Shown here piece by piece: positions 43,927 to 54,086 of a stretch of DNA of 64,000 bases (position 1 is its first letter; every line of letters starts with the position of its first letter). The DNA is from Alphaproteobacteria bacterium (GTDB lineage: Bacteria; Pseudomonadota; Alphaproteobacteria; Micavibrionales; Micavibrionaceae). The stretch covers positions 1 to 64,000 of the forward strand of contig JAGRIJ010000037.1 in NCBI GenBank assembly GCA_020443295.1, read 5' to 3'. The notes under the pieces are model-generated. The model did not search any database and was not told the origin of the DNA. It saw nothing but the letters and a program-made list of their open reading frames with translations. The translations under genes were made by a program, and so were the position numbers.

Positions 43927-45261
43927 TTAAGTGCCGAGGCGTTTGCGGGTTTTTTCCGGGCCGATGAGGAGGAGGAGGTCGGCGAGTTCGGGGCCGTGTT
44001 CCATGCCTGTTAAAGCTTTGCGAAGAGGCATGAAAAGCTGTTTGCCCTTGCGACCTGTCTGGACTTTTACGGCATCAACCCAGACGCCCCATGTGTCGCG
44101 CGTCCACGGGGTTTCGGGCAGGAGCTTTGCGGCCTCGGCGATGAAGGCCGCGTCCTCTATGACCGGTTCGACCGGGCCGTTGGCCACGCGCCACCATTCT
44201 TTCGCGTCGTCCAGTTTTTCGAGGTTCGGGCGGACGGTGAGCCAGAATTTCTCGTCAAGTTCGGACAGGCCGATTTCTTCCAGGCGCGCTTTGATTGCGG
44301 CGTACGGGGTGATGTGCAGAATCTTCGCGTTCAGGCGAGTGAGTTCCTCCTGATCGAATTTCGGGGTGCCGCGACCGAACTTCGCGATATCAAAGTTTGC
44401 GATTACATCTTTGATGTCCGTGAACGGCTCGATCGGATCGGACGTGCCCAGACGCGAGAGCAGGCTGACCACCGCCATGGCTTCCAGACCTTCCTGATCG
44501 CGCAGTTCCTTGAGGTTCAATGCGCCCAGACGTTTGGAGAGTTTGCCGCCCTGCGCGTCCGAGAGCAGGGGCAGGTGGGCGAAGGACGGCGGTTTTGCGC
44601 CCAGCGCCTCGAACATCTGCACGTGCATGGCCGTGTTGGTGACGTGGTCTTCGCCGCGCACGACGTGGGTCATTTGATAGTCGATGTCGTCGATGACCGA
44701 ACAGAGGTGGTAGAGGGGGCTGCCGTCTTCGCGGATCAGGACAGGGTCGGACATATCCGATCCCTCGAAATGCACCGGCCCGCGTACCTCGTCATCCCAT
44801 TTGATCGGCGTGTGGTTCATTTTAAAGCGCCAGTGCGGTTTACGGCCCTGCGCCTCGAAAGCCTTTTTTTGTTCGTCGGTGAGTTTGAGCGCCTCGCGGT
44901 CGTAGAGCGGGGGCAGCTTGCGGGCGAGCTGGCTCTTGCGCTTGAGTTCGAGTTCCTCGGGCGTTTCGTAGCAGGGGTAGAGGCGTCCGGAGGCTTTAAG
45001 CTGGTCGATCTTGACGTTGTAATGGTCCATGCGGTCGCGCTGGCGGGCCTTTTCGTCCCAGTTCATACCAAGCCATTTCAGGCCGTCCTCGATCGCGTCC
45101 TCGTATTCCTTTTTCGAGCGTTCGAGGTCGGTATCGTCGATGCGCAGCAGGAAATGGCCGCTCTTCGCGCGGGCATAAAGCCAGGTGATCAGCGCCGTAC
45201 GCGCATTGCCGATATGCAGCATGCCGGTGGGCGAGGGGGCGAATCTTACTCTGACGGTCAT
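43927..45261 (-). CDS. gltX: Glutamyl-tRNA synthetase
   Basis: Charges tRNA with glutamate. 444 residues: RFAPSPTGMLHIGNARTAL (class I HIGH motif as HIGN), the Glu-site RIDDTDLERSKKEYEDAIEDG, the GEDHVTNTAMHVQMFEALG region, and the KMSKS signature as GGKLSKRLGAL. The C-terminal anticodon-binding part ends with LADLLLLIGPEKTRKRL. Alphaproteobacteria often carry two gltX copies, one acting on tRNA-Gln before amidation; which one this is cannot be told here. Confidence 0.96.
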   Translation of the reverse strand: MTVRVRFAPSPTGMLHIGNARTALITWLYARAKSGHFLLRIDDTDLERSKKEYEDAIEDGLKWLGMNWDEKARQRDRMDHYNVKIDQLKASGRLYPCYETPEELELKRKSQLARKLPPLYDREALKLTDEQKKAFEAQGRKPHWRFKMNHTPIKWDDEVRGPVHFEGSDMSDPVLIREDGSPLYHLCSVIDDIDYQMTHVVRGEDHVTNTAMHVQMFEALGAKPPSFAHLPLLSDAQGGKLSKRLGALNLKELRDQEGLEAMAVVSLLSRLGTSDPIEPFTDIKDVIANFDIAKFGRGTPKFDQEELTRLNAKILHITPYAAIKARLEEIGLSELDEKFWLTVRPNLEKLDDAKEWWRVANGPVEPVIEDAAFIAEAAKLLPETPWTRDTWGVWVDAVKVQTGRKGKQLFMPLRKALTGMEHGPELADLLLLIGPEKTRKRLGT

Positions 45262-45309
45262 TTTGTTGCTTTCCTGTTTCCGCTTTGGTCTTCCTGAATA
45301 GCCGGAAGT

Positions 45310-46989
45310 TCAGGCTTTTTCAATGATATTCAGGAAATGGTTGGTGATAGGGTAGCGGCGGTCGCGGCCAAAGGCGCGGGAAGTGATCTTGACCCCCGGG
45401 GGGGCCTGACGGCGTTTATATTCCGCGCGGTCCAGCATTTTCCAGACTTTCAGGACGGTTTCCGCGGCATGACCGCGGGCGGCGATTTCCTCTACGCTTT
45501 GCTCGTTTTCGATCAGCCCCTCCAGAATATCGTCCAGATCCTTATACGGGGGCAGGGTATCCTGATCGGTCTGGTTGTCCTTTAATTCCGCGGTGGGGGC
45601 CTTGGTCAGGATGTTTTCAGGGATTTTTACCCCTTTGGGGGCGAGGCTGCCGGGCGGGGTATTTTCGTTGCGCCAGCGGGAGAGGGCGTAGACCTGCATC
45701 TTGTATAGGTCCTTGAGCACATTGAAGCCGCCGCACATATCGCCGTAGAGCGTAGCATAACCCACGGCCATTTCGGATTTGTTCCCGGTGGAGAGCACCA
45801 TGGCGCCGGTCGCGTTGGAGAGGGCCATCAGGATGAGGCCGCGGGCGCGGGGCTGGATGTTTTCATCGGTCGTTGCGGGGGTGTTCGCATCGAAATGCGG
45901 GGCGAGGATTTCCTGAAACGCCTCAAAGGGTTTTTCGATCGAGATGCTGTCCAGTTTCATCTTCAGGCTTTTTGCGAGTGCGGCGGCATCATCGAGGCTT
46001 TCGCGTGAGGTGTAGCGCGAGGGCATCATCACGCAACGAACCTTTTCCGGGCCGAGGGCATCGGCGGCGATGACGGCGCTGAGCGCGCTGTCTATCCCGC
46101 CCGAGAGACCGATAATCACGCCGGGGAAATTATTTTTGGCGATGTAATCGCGCAGGCCGAGGATCAGGGCGTTGTAGACTTCGCCTTCATCGCAGCGGGG
46201 GAGGTTTACGGAGGATAGGTCTTTCAGGCTTTCGCCTTTTTTGGTCCAGATATCCGGAGCCAAAAGATCGCGTGTTTCCCCGAAACTTACGGAACGGTGG
46301 AGACATTCGCCCCGTTCATTCAGCGCGAAGGATGAGCCGTCGAAAACCAGTTCGTCCTGACCGCCGACCTGATTGACGTAGACCAGCGGCAGGCCGGTTT
46401 CCTGCGCGCGGTTGCGGGCTTCGAGCAGGCGGCGCGAGAGGTGCTGGCGGGAGAAGGGGCTACCGTTCGGGACCAGCAGGATTTGCGCGCCTTTTTCTTT
46501 CAGGTTTTTCGCGCAACGGTCGAACCACATATCCTCGCAGGTCATGATGCCCAGATTGACGCCGCGGAATGTTACGGGTTCGGGCAGCGGGCCGGGTTTG
46601 AAGAGGCGCTGTTCATCGAAGACGCCGTAATTGGGGAGTTCGTGTTTCAGAATCGTGGCAAGGATTTTGCCATCCGCGATCAGGAGGGCGGCGTTATAGC
46701 GTTCGCCCTTTACGCGCCACGGGGTTGAAATAACCGCTCCGGCTTTTTTATCCCTGCTTGCCTGCGTGAGCGCTTTGATCTGTTTTTCGATCCGGTCCAG
46801 AAAGGCGGGTTTGAGAACCAGATCCTCGGGCGGATATCCGCAAGTGACCATTTCAGGAAAGACGATCAGGTCGGCCTGTCCCTCGAAATGCGTCCAGACA
46901 TCGAGAATCTTTTTCGTGTTGCCGGACAGATCGCCCAAGACCGGGTTGATCTGCGCGATGCCGATGGTTAAGGGAAAAGAAGCGCTCAT
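45310..46989 (-). CDS. nadE: Glutamine-dependent NAD+ synthetase
   Basis: Last step of NAD synthesis. 559 residues. The N-terminal nitrilase-like glutaminase (VFPEMVTCGYPPEDL, KHELPNYGVFDE and IMTCEDMWFD with Glu, Lys and Cys) is fused to the ATP-pyrophosphatase domain (VIIGLSGGIDSALSAVIAAD, LSTGNKSEMAVGYATLYGD). It ends with a typical RRQAPPGVKITSRAFGRDRR tail. Confidence 0.97.
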   Translation of the reverse strand: MSASFPLTIGIAQINPVLGDLSGNTKKILDVWTHFEGQADLIVFPEMVTCGYPPEDLVLKPAFLDRIEKQIKALTQASRDKKAGAVISTPWRVKGERYNAALLIADGKILATILKHELPNYGVFDEQRLFKPGPLPEPVTFRGVNLGIMTCEDMWFDRCAKNLKEKGAQILLVPNGSPFSRQHLSRRLLEARNRAQETGLPLVYVNQVGGQDELVFDGSSFALNERGECLHRSVSFGETRDLLAPDIWTKKGESLKDLSSVNLPRCDEGEVYNALILGLRDYIAKNNFPGVIIGLSGGIDSALSAVIAADALGPEKVRCVMMPSRYTSRESLDDAAALAKSLKMKLDSISIEKPFEAFQEILAPHFDANTPATTDENIQPRARGLILMALSNATGAMVLSTGNKSEMAVGYATLYGDMCGGFNVLKDLYKMQVYALSRWRNENTPPGSLAPKGVKIPENILTKAPTAELKDNQTDQDTLPPYKDLDDILEGLIENEQSVEEIAARGHAAETVLKVWKMLDRAEYKRRQAPPGVKITSRAFGRDRRYPITNHFLNIIEKA

Positions 46990-47050
46990 TATCCTGCCTG
47001 CCTGATCCTGCTCCCGAAGCGTAGCGCAAACAGATTTTCCCGCAAGAGCT

Positions 47051-48445
47051 TTATTCCGCGGCTGCCGGGTTTATCGCCCGCAGGTCGGAGGTTTTGGTGC
47101 GGACGGCTTTCAGCTCATCAGAGATGAGGAACGCCAGTTCGAGCGCCTGGTTCGCATTCAAGCGCGGATCGCAATGGGTGTGGTAGCGGCTGGAGAGGTC
47201 TTCGTCGCCTATCGCTTCGGCGCCGCCGACACATTCGGTGACGTTCTGCCCTGTCATTTCGATGTGGATTCCGCCGGGGTGTGTGCCTTCCGCCCTGTGG
47301 ACGGCGAAGAAGCCGCGCACTTCGGCAAGGATGTGATCGAAGGGGCGGGTCTTGAAGCCGCTGTTGGACTTGATCGTGTTGCCGTGCATCGGATCGCAGG
47401 ACCAGACGACGCTGCGGCCCTCTTCCTTTACCTTGCGGACGAGGGGGGCCAGTTTTTCTTCTACCTGCTTGAAGCCCATGCGCGCAATCAGGGTGAGGCG
47501 GCCGGGGATGTTGTCCGGGTTCAGGAAATCGATCAGACGGATGAGTTCGTCGGGCTTGACCGCCGGGGAGCATTTCAGCCCGACGGGATTCTTTACGCCG
47601 CGCAGGAATTCCATCTGGGCGTGGTCTTCCTGATGCGTTCTTGCGCCGATCCAGAGCATGTGGGCGGAGGTGTCGTACCAATCGCCCGTCAGACTGTCCA
47701 CGCGGGTCATCGCTTCTTCGTAAGGAAGGAGGAGGGCTTCGTGCGAGGTGTAGAAGCTGGTTTCGCGGATCGAGGGCACCACGTCGGCGGTAATGCCGCA
47801 GGCGGCCATAAAGCGGAGCGCGTCATCGATACGGTCGGCGAGATCCTGATAGCGTTCACCCAGCGGGCTGTTTTCCACGAAGCCGAGGTTCCACTGGTGG
47901 ACCTTGTTCAGATCGGCGTAACCGCCCGATGCGAAAGCGCGCAGGAGGTTAAGAGTCGCCGCGGCCTGATTGTAGCCTTTGATCATACGCTGCGGGTCGG
48001 GTTCGCGTGCTTCGGGCGTGAAGTCGAGCGCGTTGATGTTATCGCCCCGGTAGCTGGGGAGGGTCATGTCCCCCTTTGTTTCCATGTCATCGGAACGGGG
48101 TTTGGCGAACTGGCCTGCCATCCGGCCGACCTTGATGACCGGCAGGGAGCCGGAATAGGTCATAATGACCGCCATTTGCAGGAGAACGCGGAAAGAGTCG
48201 CGGATCTTGTTCGCGTTGAATTCGGCGAAGCTTTCGGCGCAGTCGCCGCCCTGAAGTAAGAATCCCTTGCCGTCTGCGGCCTGTCCGAGTTTTTGCATCA
48301 GATCGCGGGCTTCCCCGGCAAAGACCAGCGGAGGCATCGCGGCGATTTCGCGTTCTGCGGCCTTGAGCGCCATTTCGTCCTTATAGACGGGCAGCTGCTT
48401 GGCGGGCTTCGCTCTCCATGATTGCGGGGTCCATTCTTTTGCCAT
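47051..48445 (-). CDS. Class II 3-deoxy-7-phosphoheptulonate synthase
   Basis: First step of the shikimate pathway, joining phosphoenolpyruvate and erythrose 4-phosphate. 464 residues of the plant-like class II type: [58 protein letters not shown] and [10 protein letters not shown]. All motifs are present. The adjoining divergent gap to the PDE-like gene is about 190 bases. Confidence 0.97.
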   Translation of the reverse strand: MAKEWTPQSWRAKPAKQLPVYKDEMALKAAEREIAAMPPLVFAGEARDLMQKLGQAADGKGFLLQGGDCAESFAEFNANKIRDSFRVLLQMAVIMTYSGSLPVIKVGRMAGQFAKPRSDDMETKGDMTLPSYRGDNINALDFTPEAREPDPQRMIKGYNQAAATLNLLRAFASGGYADLNKVHQWNLGFVENSPLGERYQDLADRIDDALRFMAACGITADVVPSIRETSFYTSHEALLLPYEEAMTRVDSLTGDWYDTSAHMLWIGARTHQEDHAQMEFLRGVKNPVGLKCSPAVKPDELIRLIDFLNPDNIPGRLTLIARMGFKQVEEKLAPLVRKVKEEGRSVVWSCDPMHGNTIKSNSGFKTRPFDHILAEVRGFFAVHRAEGTHPGGIHIEMTGQNVTECVGGAEAIGDEDLSSRYHTHCDPRLNANQALELAFLISDELKAVRTKTSDLRAINPAAAE

Positions 48446-48637
48446 CAGTAGTCGTTCCTTTTGGACATATTCGTTCCTTTAGAACAGGCAGTTATGCACA
48501 AATCGGCCTGTTTTAGCAAATGTTTAAGAAAAAAAGCAGTTCTTTGAGGTTTAAAGAGGCTTTTTTCAGACTTTTTTCAGCTTATGCCGATATAACAGGT
48601 TGTAAGGGCTATATTTTCTATTTTTTATGTTTTTGTT

Positions 48638-49735
48638 ATGAAAAATATTGGTGTGGGGATTTTGGAGAATAAAGAGGGGCTTGCTCCGGTTTCATTCTGG
48701 GTTCGAGAGTTTTCAGCTCTTGGAAGCACTCTTCATTTTGCCGATCCCCTTGTTGAGGATCAGAACTTCGGACTTTCAAGCCGTGAGGTTCAGGATATTT
48801 TTTCCCGGATCGTTTGTGATCTGGCCGAGGTTACCGATCCGTTGCCCAGCCTGTTTTCTCTTGAAAAGGCTCCTGATAATTGTGATCGGCTTTCGTTGAC
48901 GGCTTTGGTTGTTTATGCGCTGGCGAGTCTTGGTTTTCGTTATGAGGACGCGGTTGTTGTGCGTCCTGCCCTTGTTGCTTCGGTTCTCGGAGAGGCGCCG
49001 CATACACAGGCCTACCATAACACCGTTCATTTCCGAAAAGTCTTACAGCATACGGTGCGGCTGATCCGGATGCATAACAGTCTTGCCGATGAGATGGAGC
49101 CTCTGAGTCAGGAGCAGATGGTTCTTTTATTGACGGCGGCCTGTATCCACGATCTGGGGCATGACGGGTCCGGGAATGTGCAGGCCGGGCAGTACGAGCC
49201 CGGGCGGCTGGAGTTGCAATCGAGTGAGCTGGCCGAGCCTTATCTGAGTGCCGCGGGGATGAGTGAAGGGATGATGACTTATCTGCGGACGATGGTTTTG
49301 TGCACGGATGCCAGCCGTCCCGATAATCCTTCCTGTCCTCTTACGCAGCTTAAGGCGGCCTTTCATCATCACTTTGCAGGTTCTTCAGGCAAAGCTGAAC
49401 ATACTGTCGGGCAGATTTTTTCTTTTTTAAGTCACCGGGCGGATCTTACGCTTTTGTCGATGTATCTTCATGAAGCCGATATCATGAGCTCGGCTGGCGT
49501 TTCTTACGAGAAGACGCGTTGTGAAACCATCCTGTTCAAGCGTGAGAGAGGCGAGGGGGCTGCGCGGCCTTCGGATGTGCTTGAGTTTTTCGATACTATT
49601 TGCCGCGGAGGGTTTTTGTCTAAAGCGGGACAGGCGCTGGCGCAAAAGCCGTTTGAGACGATCCGCGCCGCTGTCGAGAAGGATTTCGAGATGGGTAATG
49701 CTGTTTATCAGCAGGATACGGGTTCCTGTTCCTAG
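48638..49735 (+). CDS. Class I cyclic-nucleotide phosphodiesterase-like HD-fold protein
   Basis: 365 residues. The eukaryote-type class I PDE pattern is visible: AYHNTVHFRKVLQHT (YHNxxH, residues 126-131), ACIHDLGHDGSGN (HDxxHxGxxN, 171-180), MVLCTDAS in the ATDM position, and LHEADIMSSAG in the position of ADISNP (D281). All expected metal-binding residues are present, so cyclic AMP or GMP hydrolysis is plausible. The first 110 residues have no known sensor domain. No signal peptide or membrane helix. The substrate is inferred from the family only. Confidence 0.78.
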   Translation: MKNIGVGILENKEGLAPVSFWVREFSALGSTLHFADPLVEDQNFGLSSREVQDIFSRIVCDLAEVTDPLPSLFSLEKAPDNCDRLSLTALVVYALASLGFRYEDAVVVRPALVASVLGEAPHTQAYHNTVHFRKVLQHTVRLIRMHNSLADEMEPLSQEQMVLLLTAACIHDLGHDGSGNVQAGQYEPGRLELQSSELAEPYLSAAGMSEGMMTYLRTMVLCTDASRPDNPSCPLTQLKAAFHHHFAGSSGKAEHTVGQIFSFLSHRADLTLLSMYLHEADIMSSAGVSYEKTRCETILFKRERGEGAARPSDVLEFFDTICRGGFLSKAGQALAQKPFETIRAAVEKDFEMGNAVYQQDTGSCS

Positions 49736-49745
49736 CCGTCCGGCT

Positions 49746-50618
49746 TTATTTACTTTCCGGCCATCTGCGGTGAAGCCAAAGCCATTGTTCGGGGCGTTCC
49801 CTGATCCAGCTTTCCAGAATTGCGTGCGCGCTTATGATGACCTCCTCCACGGGCAGCGGGTTTCCCTGTTCATCATGTGTTTTTAAGGGTGGAACAATGG
49901 TTCCCTTGAATTTGCAGCCTTGTATTCTCTCGACTTTTGCCGGAACCAGAGGGCATTTATACCGCTGCGCGAGCTGAACGAAGATCGGGTTGGTCATTGA
50001 GGGGTGACCGAAGAACGGGACAGAGAGGCCCTCGTTGTATTTCTGGTCTATCAAAATCCCCAGATAGCGTTTTTCGCGCAGGCTGGTAAGGATGTGGCGG
50101 CCGCTTTCCGCACCTTTGCGAAATCCTTTCAAGCGGCCCCCCAGCGAGCGGGCCTCATTCAGGAGTTTTGCGGTCCAGGGGTTATTGGGTTCGCGGTAGG
50201 TGAGATCAATTTCCTTGTTCAGCTGTGTAAAGAGAGCCGGGCAGTTGATTTCCCAGTTGCCGAAATGGGCGCTGATGAAAACCGCAGCCTGATCGGATTT
50301 CAGAAGTTCCTGAATGTTCTCGATTCCTTCGATATGGGTGTAATCCCGGCTTAATTTCTCCAGATGCGGGTATTCGGCGATTACGCGCCCCAGATTATCC
50401 CACATGCCACGGATGATTTCGTCTTTTCTCTGTTCGGATATACCGGGAAACGCTTTTTCTATGTTCCGGTGTGCCTTGCGGGATGCGGCAAGATGGGGGC
50501 CTATGGTTCGTCCGATCCAGCCCCCTGCGGCTGAGGCTTTTTCGGGCCCTATGATCCTGAAAATGAAAAAAAGGCTATAGAGGAGCGCTGCCTCGACAGC
50601 GTAGCGGATCTTTTTCAT
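49746..50618 (-). CDS. lpxL: Lipid A acyltransferase (LpxL/HtrB family)
   Basis: Adds secondary acyl chains to lipid A at the inner membrane. 290 residues: an N-terminal hydrophobic helix, the HFGNWE catalytic motif (FISAHFGNWEINCP), GILIDQKYNEGLSVPFFGHP and EQWLWLHRRWPESK near the C-terminus, as in the family. Third gene of waaA-lpxK-lpxL, directly after lpxK with no gap. Confidence 0.93.
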   Translation of the reverse strand: MKKIRYAVEAALLYSLFFIFRIIGPEKASAAGGWIGRTIGPHLAASRKAHRNIEKAFPGISEQRKDEIIRGMWDNLGRVIAEYPHLEKLSRDYTHIEGIENIQELLKSDQAAVFISAHFGNWEINCPALFTQLNKEIDLTYREPNNPWTAKLLNEARSLGGRLKGFRKGAESGRHILTSLREKRYLGILIDQKYNEGLSVPFFGHPSMTNPIFVQLAQRYKCPLVPAKVERIQGCKFKGTIVPPLKTHDEQGNPLPVEEVIISAHAILESWIRERPEQWLWLHRRWPESK

Positions 50619-51632
50619 TCAGCCCTGCTCCCCTGTGTAATTTTTAAGGCTGGTCTGTAAAAACTCAACAAGGCGTTCGGGATTATTCCATTTCAATTCA
50701 ATCGGCAACACGTCAATTTTATCGCGTAAACTAACGGGAATCCGCATTCTGTCTTTTTCAGTCGTTACGAGCTTTGCGTTTTTTTCTTTCGCTTCCCGCA
50801 GGAGAATTTCAATATCCTTATGCGTGTAGGGGTGGTGATCCGCAAAGGATTTAAATCCGGCAATCTTTATATGCTGGCTTTCAAGCGTGTTTTTGAATTT
50901 TTCGGGTCGGCCAATTCCGGCAAAGGCGAAATAGTCAGCATGAGAGTCGAGGGAAGATCTGGGTTGAATCTCAGCCAGGAAGACGGGAATGCGTGAAGGG
51001 ATGCGCTTTTGCATGCTTTCTTTGTCGTCACCGATAAGGATGACGGCATCCGTTCTTTCCAGCGCTTCGTCCAGAGGTTCGCGCAAGGGTCCGGCGGGGA
51101 GGAGTTTTCCGTTTCCCAGAGCGCTCTGGCCGTCCATTACCAGAAAAGAAATATCCTTTTTTAATGACGGGTTTTGAAAGCCATCGTCCATCAAGATCAG
51201 ATCGGCTCCCAGCTTTTCCGCCAACCGGGCGCCAGCGGGGCGGTCGCGGCTGACGATCACCGGACCTTCTGCCGCCAGCAGCAAAGGTTCGTCGCCCACA
51301 TTGGCAGAGGAGTGATTTGAAGGATCAACCTTCAGGGGACCGGAGAGATTGCCGCCATATCCGCGGGAGAGGATGAACGGGTTTTTCGTCAGAGCTGCGG
51401 TTATCAGTATTTTACGGATGGATTGCACTGCCGGAGTTTTACCGCTGCCGCCGCTGACAATATTTCCGAGGCAAAGAACGGGAATTTTTGCGTTTTGCGG
51501 AGTGATGCCAAGCGTTTTCAGTTTTCGGCCTGAATCATAGAGCCATGAGAGCGGCGTCAGGGCGAGTTCCGCCAGCGGAACTGAGCGTGTGTTATTTGCG
51601 CGATACCAGAAGGCAGGGGTTTTTAATACCAT
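50619..51632 (-). CDS. lpxK: Tetraacyldisaccharide 4'-kinase
   Basis: Phosphorylates the lipid A precursor. 337 residues with Walker A LGNIVSGGSGKTPAVQSI, LSRGYGGN, GDEPLLLA, LILMDDGFQNPSLKKD and TTEKDRMRI. The ATG overlaps the waaA stop region by a base. Confidence 0.96.
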   Translation of the reverse strand: MVLKTPAFWYRANNTRSVPLAELALTPLSWLYDSGRKLKTLGITPQNAKIPVLCLGNIVSGGSGKTPAVQSIRKILITAALTKNPFILSRGYGGNLSGPLKVDPSNHSSANVGDEPLLLAAEGPVIVSRDRPAGARLAEKLGADLILMDDGFQNPSLKKDISFLVMDGQSALGNGKLLPAGPLREPLDEALERTDAVILIGDDKESMQKRIPSRIPVFLAEIQPRSSLDSHADYFAFAGIGRPEKFKNTLESQHIKIAGFKSFADHHPYTHKDIEILLREAKEKNAKLVTTEKDRMRIPVSLRDKIDVLPIELKWNNPERLVEFLQTSLKNYTGEQG

Positions 51633-52966
51633 CAGCCGGATGTTCTTTTTTGCGATGTCTGTACTTGCGTTTCTTCGGCGTGAATACCTGCTTTTTCGAG
51701 CAGGGGGGCCAGTTCAGCCATCACTTTTTTGATTACATCCGCTTTTTGGCCGCAATAGGCTCTGCCTTTTTCCTGAAGAGACTGTATCTGTTCCGGGTTT
51801 TTCAGCAGGTCCAGAAGCGTTCCGGTTAAGGCGCTTTCATGAGGCAGGCGCAGGGCGGCTCCGGATTCGTCCATTTCATCGTATATCTGCTGCAGGTTTT
51901 GAACGTTGGGGCCATGTAAAACCGCGCATCCCAACTGGGCTGCTTCCAGCGGGTTGTGTCCGCCGCCGCCGTCATCGCTGAAGGAGCGGCCAATACAAGC
52001 GACGGGACAGAGCGAATAAAACAGGCCGAGTTCGCCCAGCGTATCGACGATGTAAAGATCGTCATCAGGTTGGGGCAGATTTTTTCTTGTGCCGCGGAAC
52101 GTCATTTTCAAGCCGCTGTCGTTTAATGCTTTTCTGATCTCGTCGCGCCGTTCCGGATGGCGGGGAACAATAAGCGTTAGCAGCCGGGGGATATGTTTTT
52201 TGAGAATCTGATGTATGCGGGCGGCCATTTCCTCTTCTCCCTTGTGCGTACTGGCGAACACCCACAGGGGTTGGCTTTTGAGCGCTTGTTCCAGAATCTG
52301 CAATTCATCCTGATCAAAGGGCAAAGGCCGGGCGCTGTATTTTAAATTGTCGGTCACCGTCACGTTTTTTGCGCCCAGAGATTTAAGGCGAAGCGCGTCG
52401 GTTTCCGTCTGGGCCAGAGTCAGGGAGAAGGTTTCCAATATATTTTTGGCCAGCGGGCGGGCGAATTTCCAGAAACGTAACGAGCGCGGAGATATCCGGG
52501 CGTTTACCAAAGCTGCCGGAATTTGCCGTTTCTTTATTTCATGGAGCATGTTGGGCCAGAGTTCGGATTCCAGCCAGAGGATCAGATCGGGCGACCAGTT
52601 CTCAAGAAACGATTCTACCCATTCCGGATGGTCGAGCGGGTAGAACTGGTGGATCGCATTTTCGGGAAGCTTGCTTTCCATGACACGGGCGGAGGTTACG
52701 GTTCCCGTGGTGACGAGAATGTTTATGTCCGGTGTCTGCGCGATCAGCCTGTCGATCAGGATCAGCGCCGATTGCGCTTCGCCTATGCTGGCGGCGTGGA
52801 TCCATATCAGCGGGCCATATGGGCGGTCCTGCTTTGAAACTCCCTCTTTTTCACGGATACGTTCGGAAAGTTCCTTGCCTTTTTTCAGGCGTCTTTCCAG
52901 AAGCATCAGGAACAGGCGTTCGGAGTGCTTTGTGAGAAATCTATATCCCTGATAAAGAACATTCAC
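51632..52966 (-). CDS. waaA: 3-deoxy-D-manno-octulosonic-acid transferase
   Basis: Attaches Kdo sugars to lipid A. 444 residues, GT-B glycosyltransferase: PLIWIHAASIGEAQSALIL near the N-terminus, WLESELWPNMLHEIKKRQIP, and GGHNPLEAAQLGCAVLHGPN in the C-terminal half. First gene of the lipid A cluster. Confidence 0.96.
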   Translation of the reverse strand: MNVLYQGYRFLTKHSERLFLMLLERRLKKGKELSERIREKEGVSKQDRPYGPLIWIHAASIGEAQSALILIDRLIAQTPDINILVTTGTVTSARVMESKLPENAIHQFYPLDHPEWVESFLENWSPDLILWLESELWPNMLHEIKKRQIPAALVNARISPRSLRFWKFARPLAKNILETFSLTLAQTETDALRLKSLGAKNVTVTDNLKYSARPLPFDQDELQILEQALKSQPLWVFASTHKGEEEMAARIHQILKKHIPRLLTLIVPRHPERRDEIRKALNDSGLKMTFRGTRKNLPQPDDDLYIVDTLGELGLFYSLCPVACIGRSFSDDGGGGHNPLEAAQLGCAVLHGPNVQNLQQIYDEMDESGAALRLPHESALTGTLLDLLKNPEQIQSLQEKGRAYCGQKADVIKKVMAELAPLLEKAGIHAEETQVQTSQKRTSG

Positions 52967-53122
52967 CGGGCGGCCTATCTTGTTTGTGTTCCGGAAACGG
53001 CTTATCTACGCCAAAATCTTAAAGGCGACAATATTACAGCTTTCCGCCGCTATCAAACAGGAAAAGTGTTGAAAACGCCAGTGTTTCCAGAAAGTACCGT
53101 ACAGATGAGGCCCGATTGGCCG

Positions 53123-54007
53123 TCAGTTTGGCTTACAGCCAGCGGGCGCAACAGGATCGTAACGACAGCCCGGAATAATACAGACATGCTCGTCATAGGT
53201 TGTCGGAGCGATCGCTGTCCGGTTTACGACGACCCCGGTGGGGATGGCTATATTATTCGCGTTACCCGCCGCACAGTTATTGGGATCGATAAAGGCAAGG
53301 TATGTCTGCATCGGGTCCGGCGTCCATGGCGGGGTTGTGATAGCCGTGGTTATATTGGCTGCCCAAGGAGCGGCGGCACAGTTCCGGGTGGGGAGGTAAC
53401 GCTTGTCCGGGGAGGTGCTGTATTCCTGGAACGTGTAGAATCCGTCTTCTGCCGGGTTGGAGGCGAAGTTGATACATTTTGCCGCATTCCAGACCTGATT
53501 CATCATATCACAAGTGTAGGTTCCGCCAGCAATCGGATTCATGATGTTATGATTTATCCCGACCCCGGCGCTGTGACCGCCAAGCATATCATAGTAGCCG
53601 AAGTTTGCGCTGACAAAGTTCCGCAGAGAGGTTCCCACGAGACGTTCAAGGGCGTTATCCATGCTGTTGTTGGGCAGAACGCCGCCGAACTGACTTGTTT
53701 CGCTGAACATTTCATCGGCATGGTCGGCCAGTTCCGCAAGGAACATGTCAAAGCAGGTATATTCCAAAACGCTGTCAGGCTTGAGGATGAGGTTCTGGTT
53801 CTGGGTGATTTCGCGCTGGGCTTCCAGCCATGCGCGTGCCGACAGGGTCTGATAGTATGTCGCATCGCAGGGCGAGGCTGCAATCGCCGGAGGGGCGCCG
53901 GCGTAAGCCTTATTGGCCAGACCGGAGTGAAAGACGGCTACCATGCTGAAAACAGCAGCTACAAGGAATTTTCTTCCCATATCCTTACCTTTCAAAGCCA
54001 TTTTCAT
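53123..54007 (-). CDS. Exported Cys-rich protein, paralogue of the gene at 54087
   Basis: 294 residues from the ATG at 54007 (an alternative start at 53980 also fits). A signal peptide (MGRKFLVAAVFSMVAVFHSGL region, cleaved near AYA) precedes a mature part with about ten cysteines. Shared with the upstream paralogue: KPDSVLEYTCFDMF, a CDMMNQVWNAAKCINF block and the C-terminal CIIPGCRYDPVAPAGCKPN. No recognised domain. The Cys are likely disulfide-bonded in the periplasm. Third gene of the unit. Confidence 0.8.
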   Translation of the reverse strand: MKMALKGKDMGRKFLVAAVFSMVAVFHSGLANKAYAGAPPAIAASPCDATYYQTLSARAWLEAQREITQNQNLILKPDSVLEYTCFDMFLAELADHADEMFSETSQFGGVLPNNSMDNALERLVGTSLRNFVSANFGYYDMLGGHSAGVGINHNIMNPIAGGTYTCDMMNQVWNAAKCINFASNPAEDGFYTFQEYSTSPDKRYLPTRNCAAAPWAANITTAITTPPWTPDPMQTYLAFIDPNNCAAGNANNIAIPTGVVVNRTAIAPTTYDEHVCIIPGCRYDPVAPAGCKPN

Positions 54008-54086
54008 CTCTGTATGTCCTTCCAACTCACGTATTTTATAAAAAAACCTGTCGTTTCGCAAATATCATTCATGTCATTCCTTTGTC

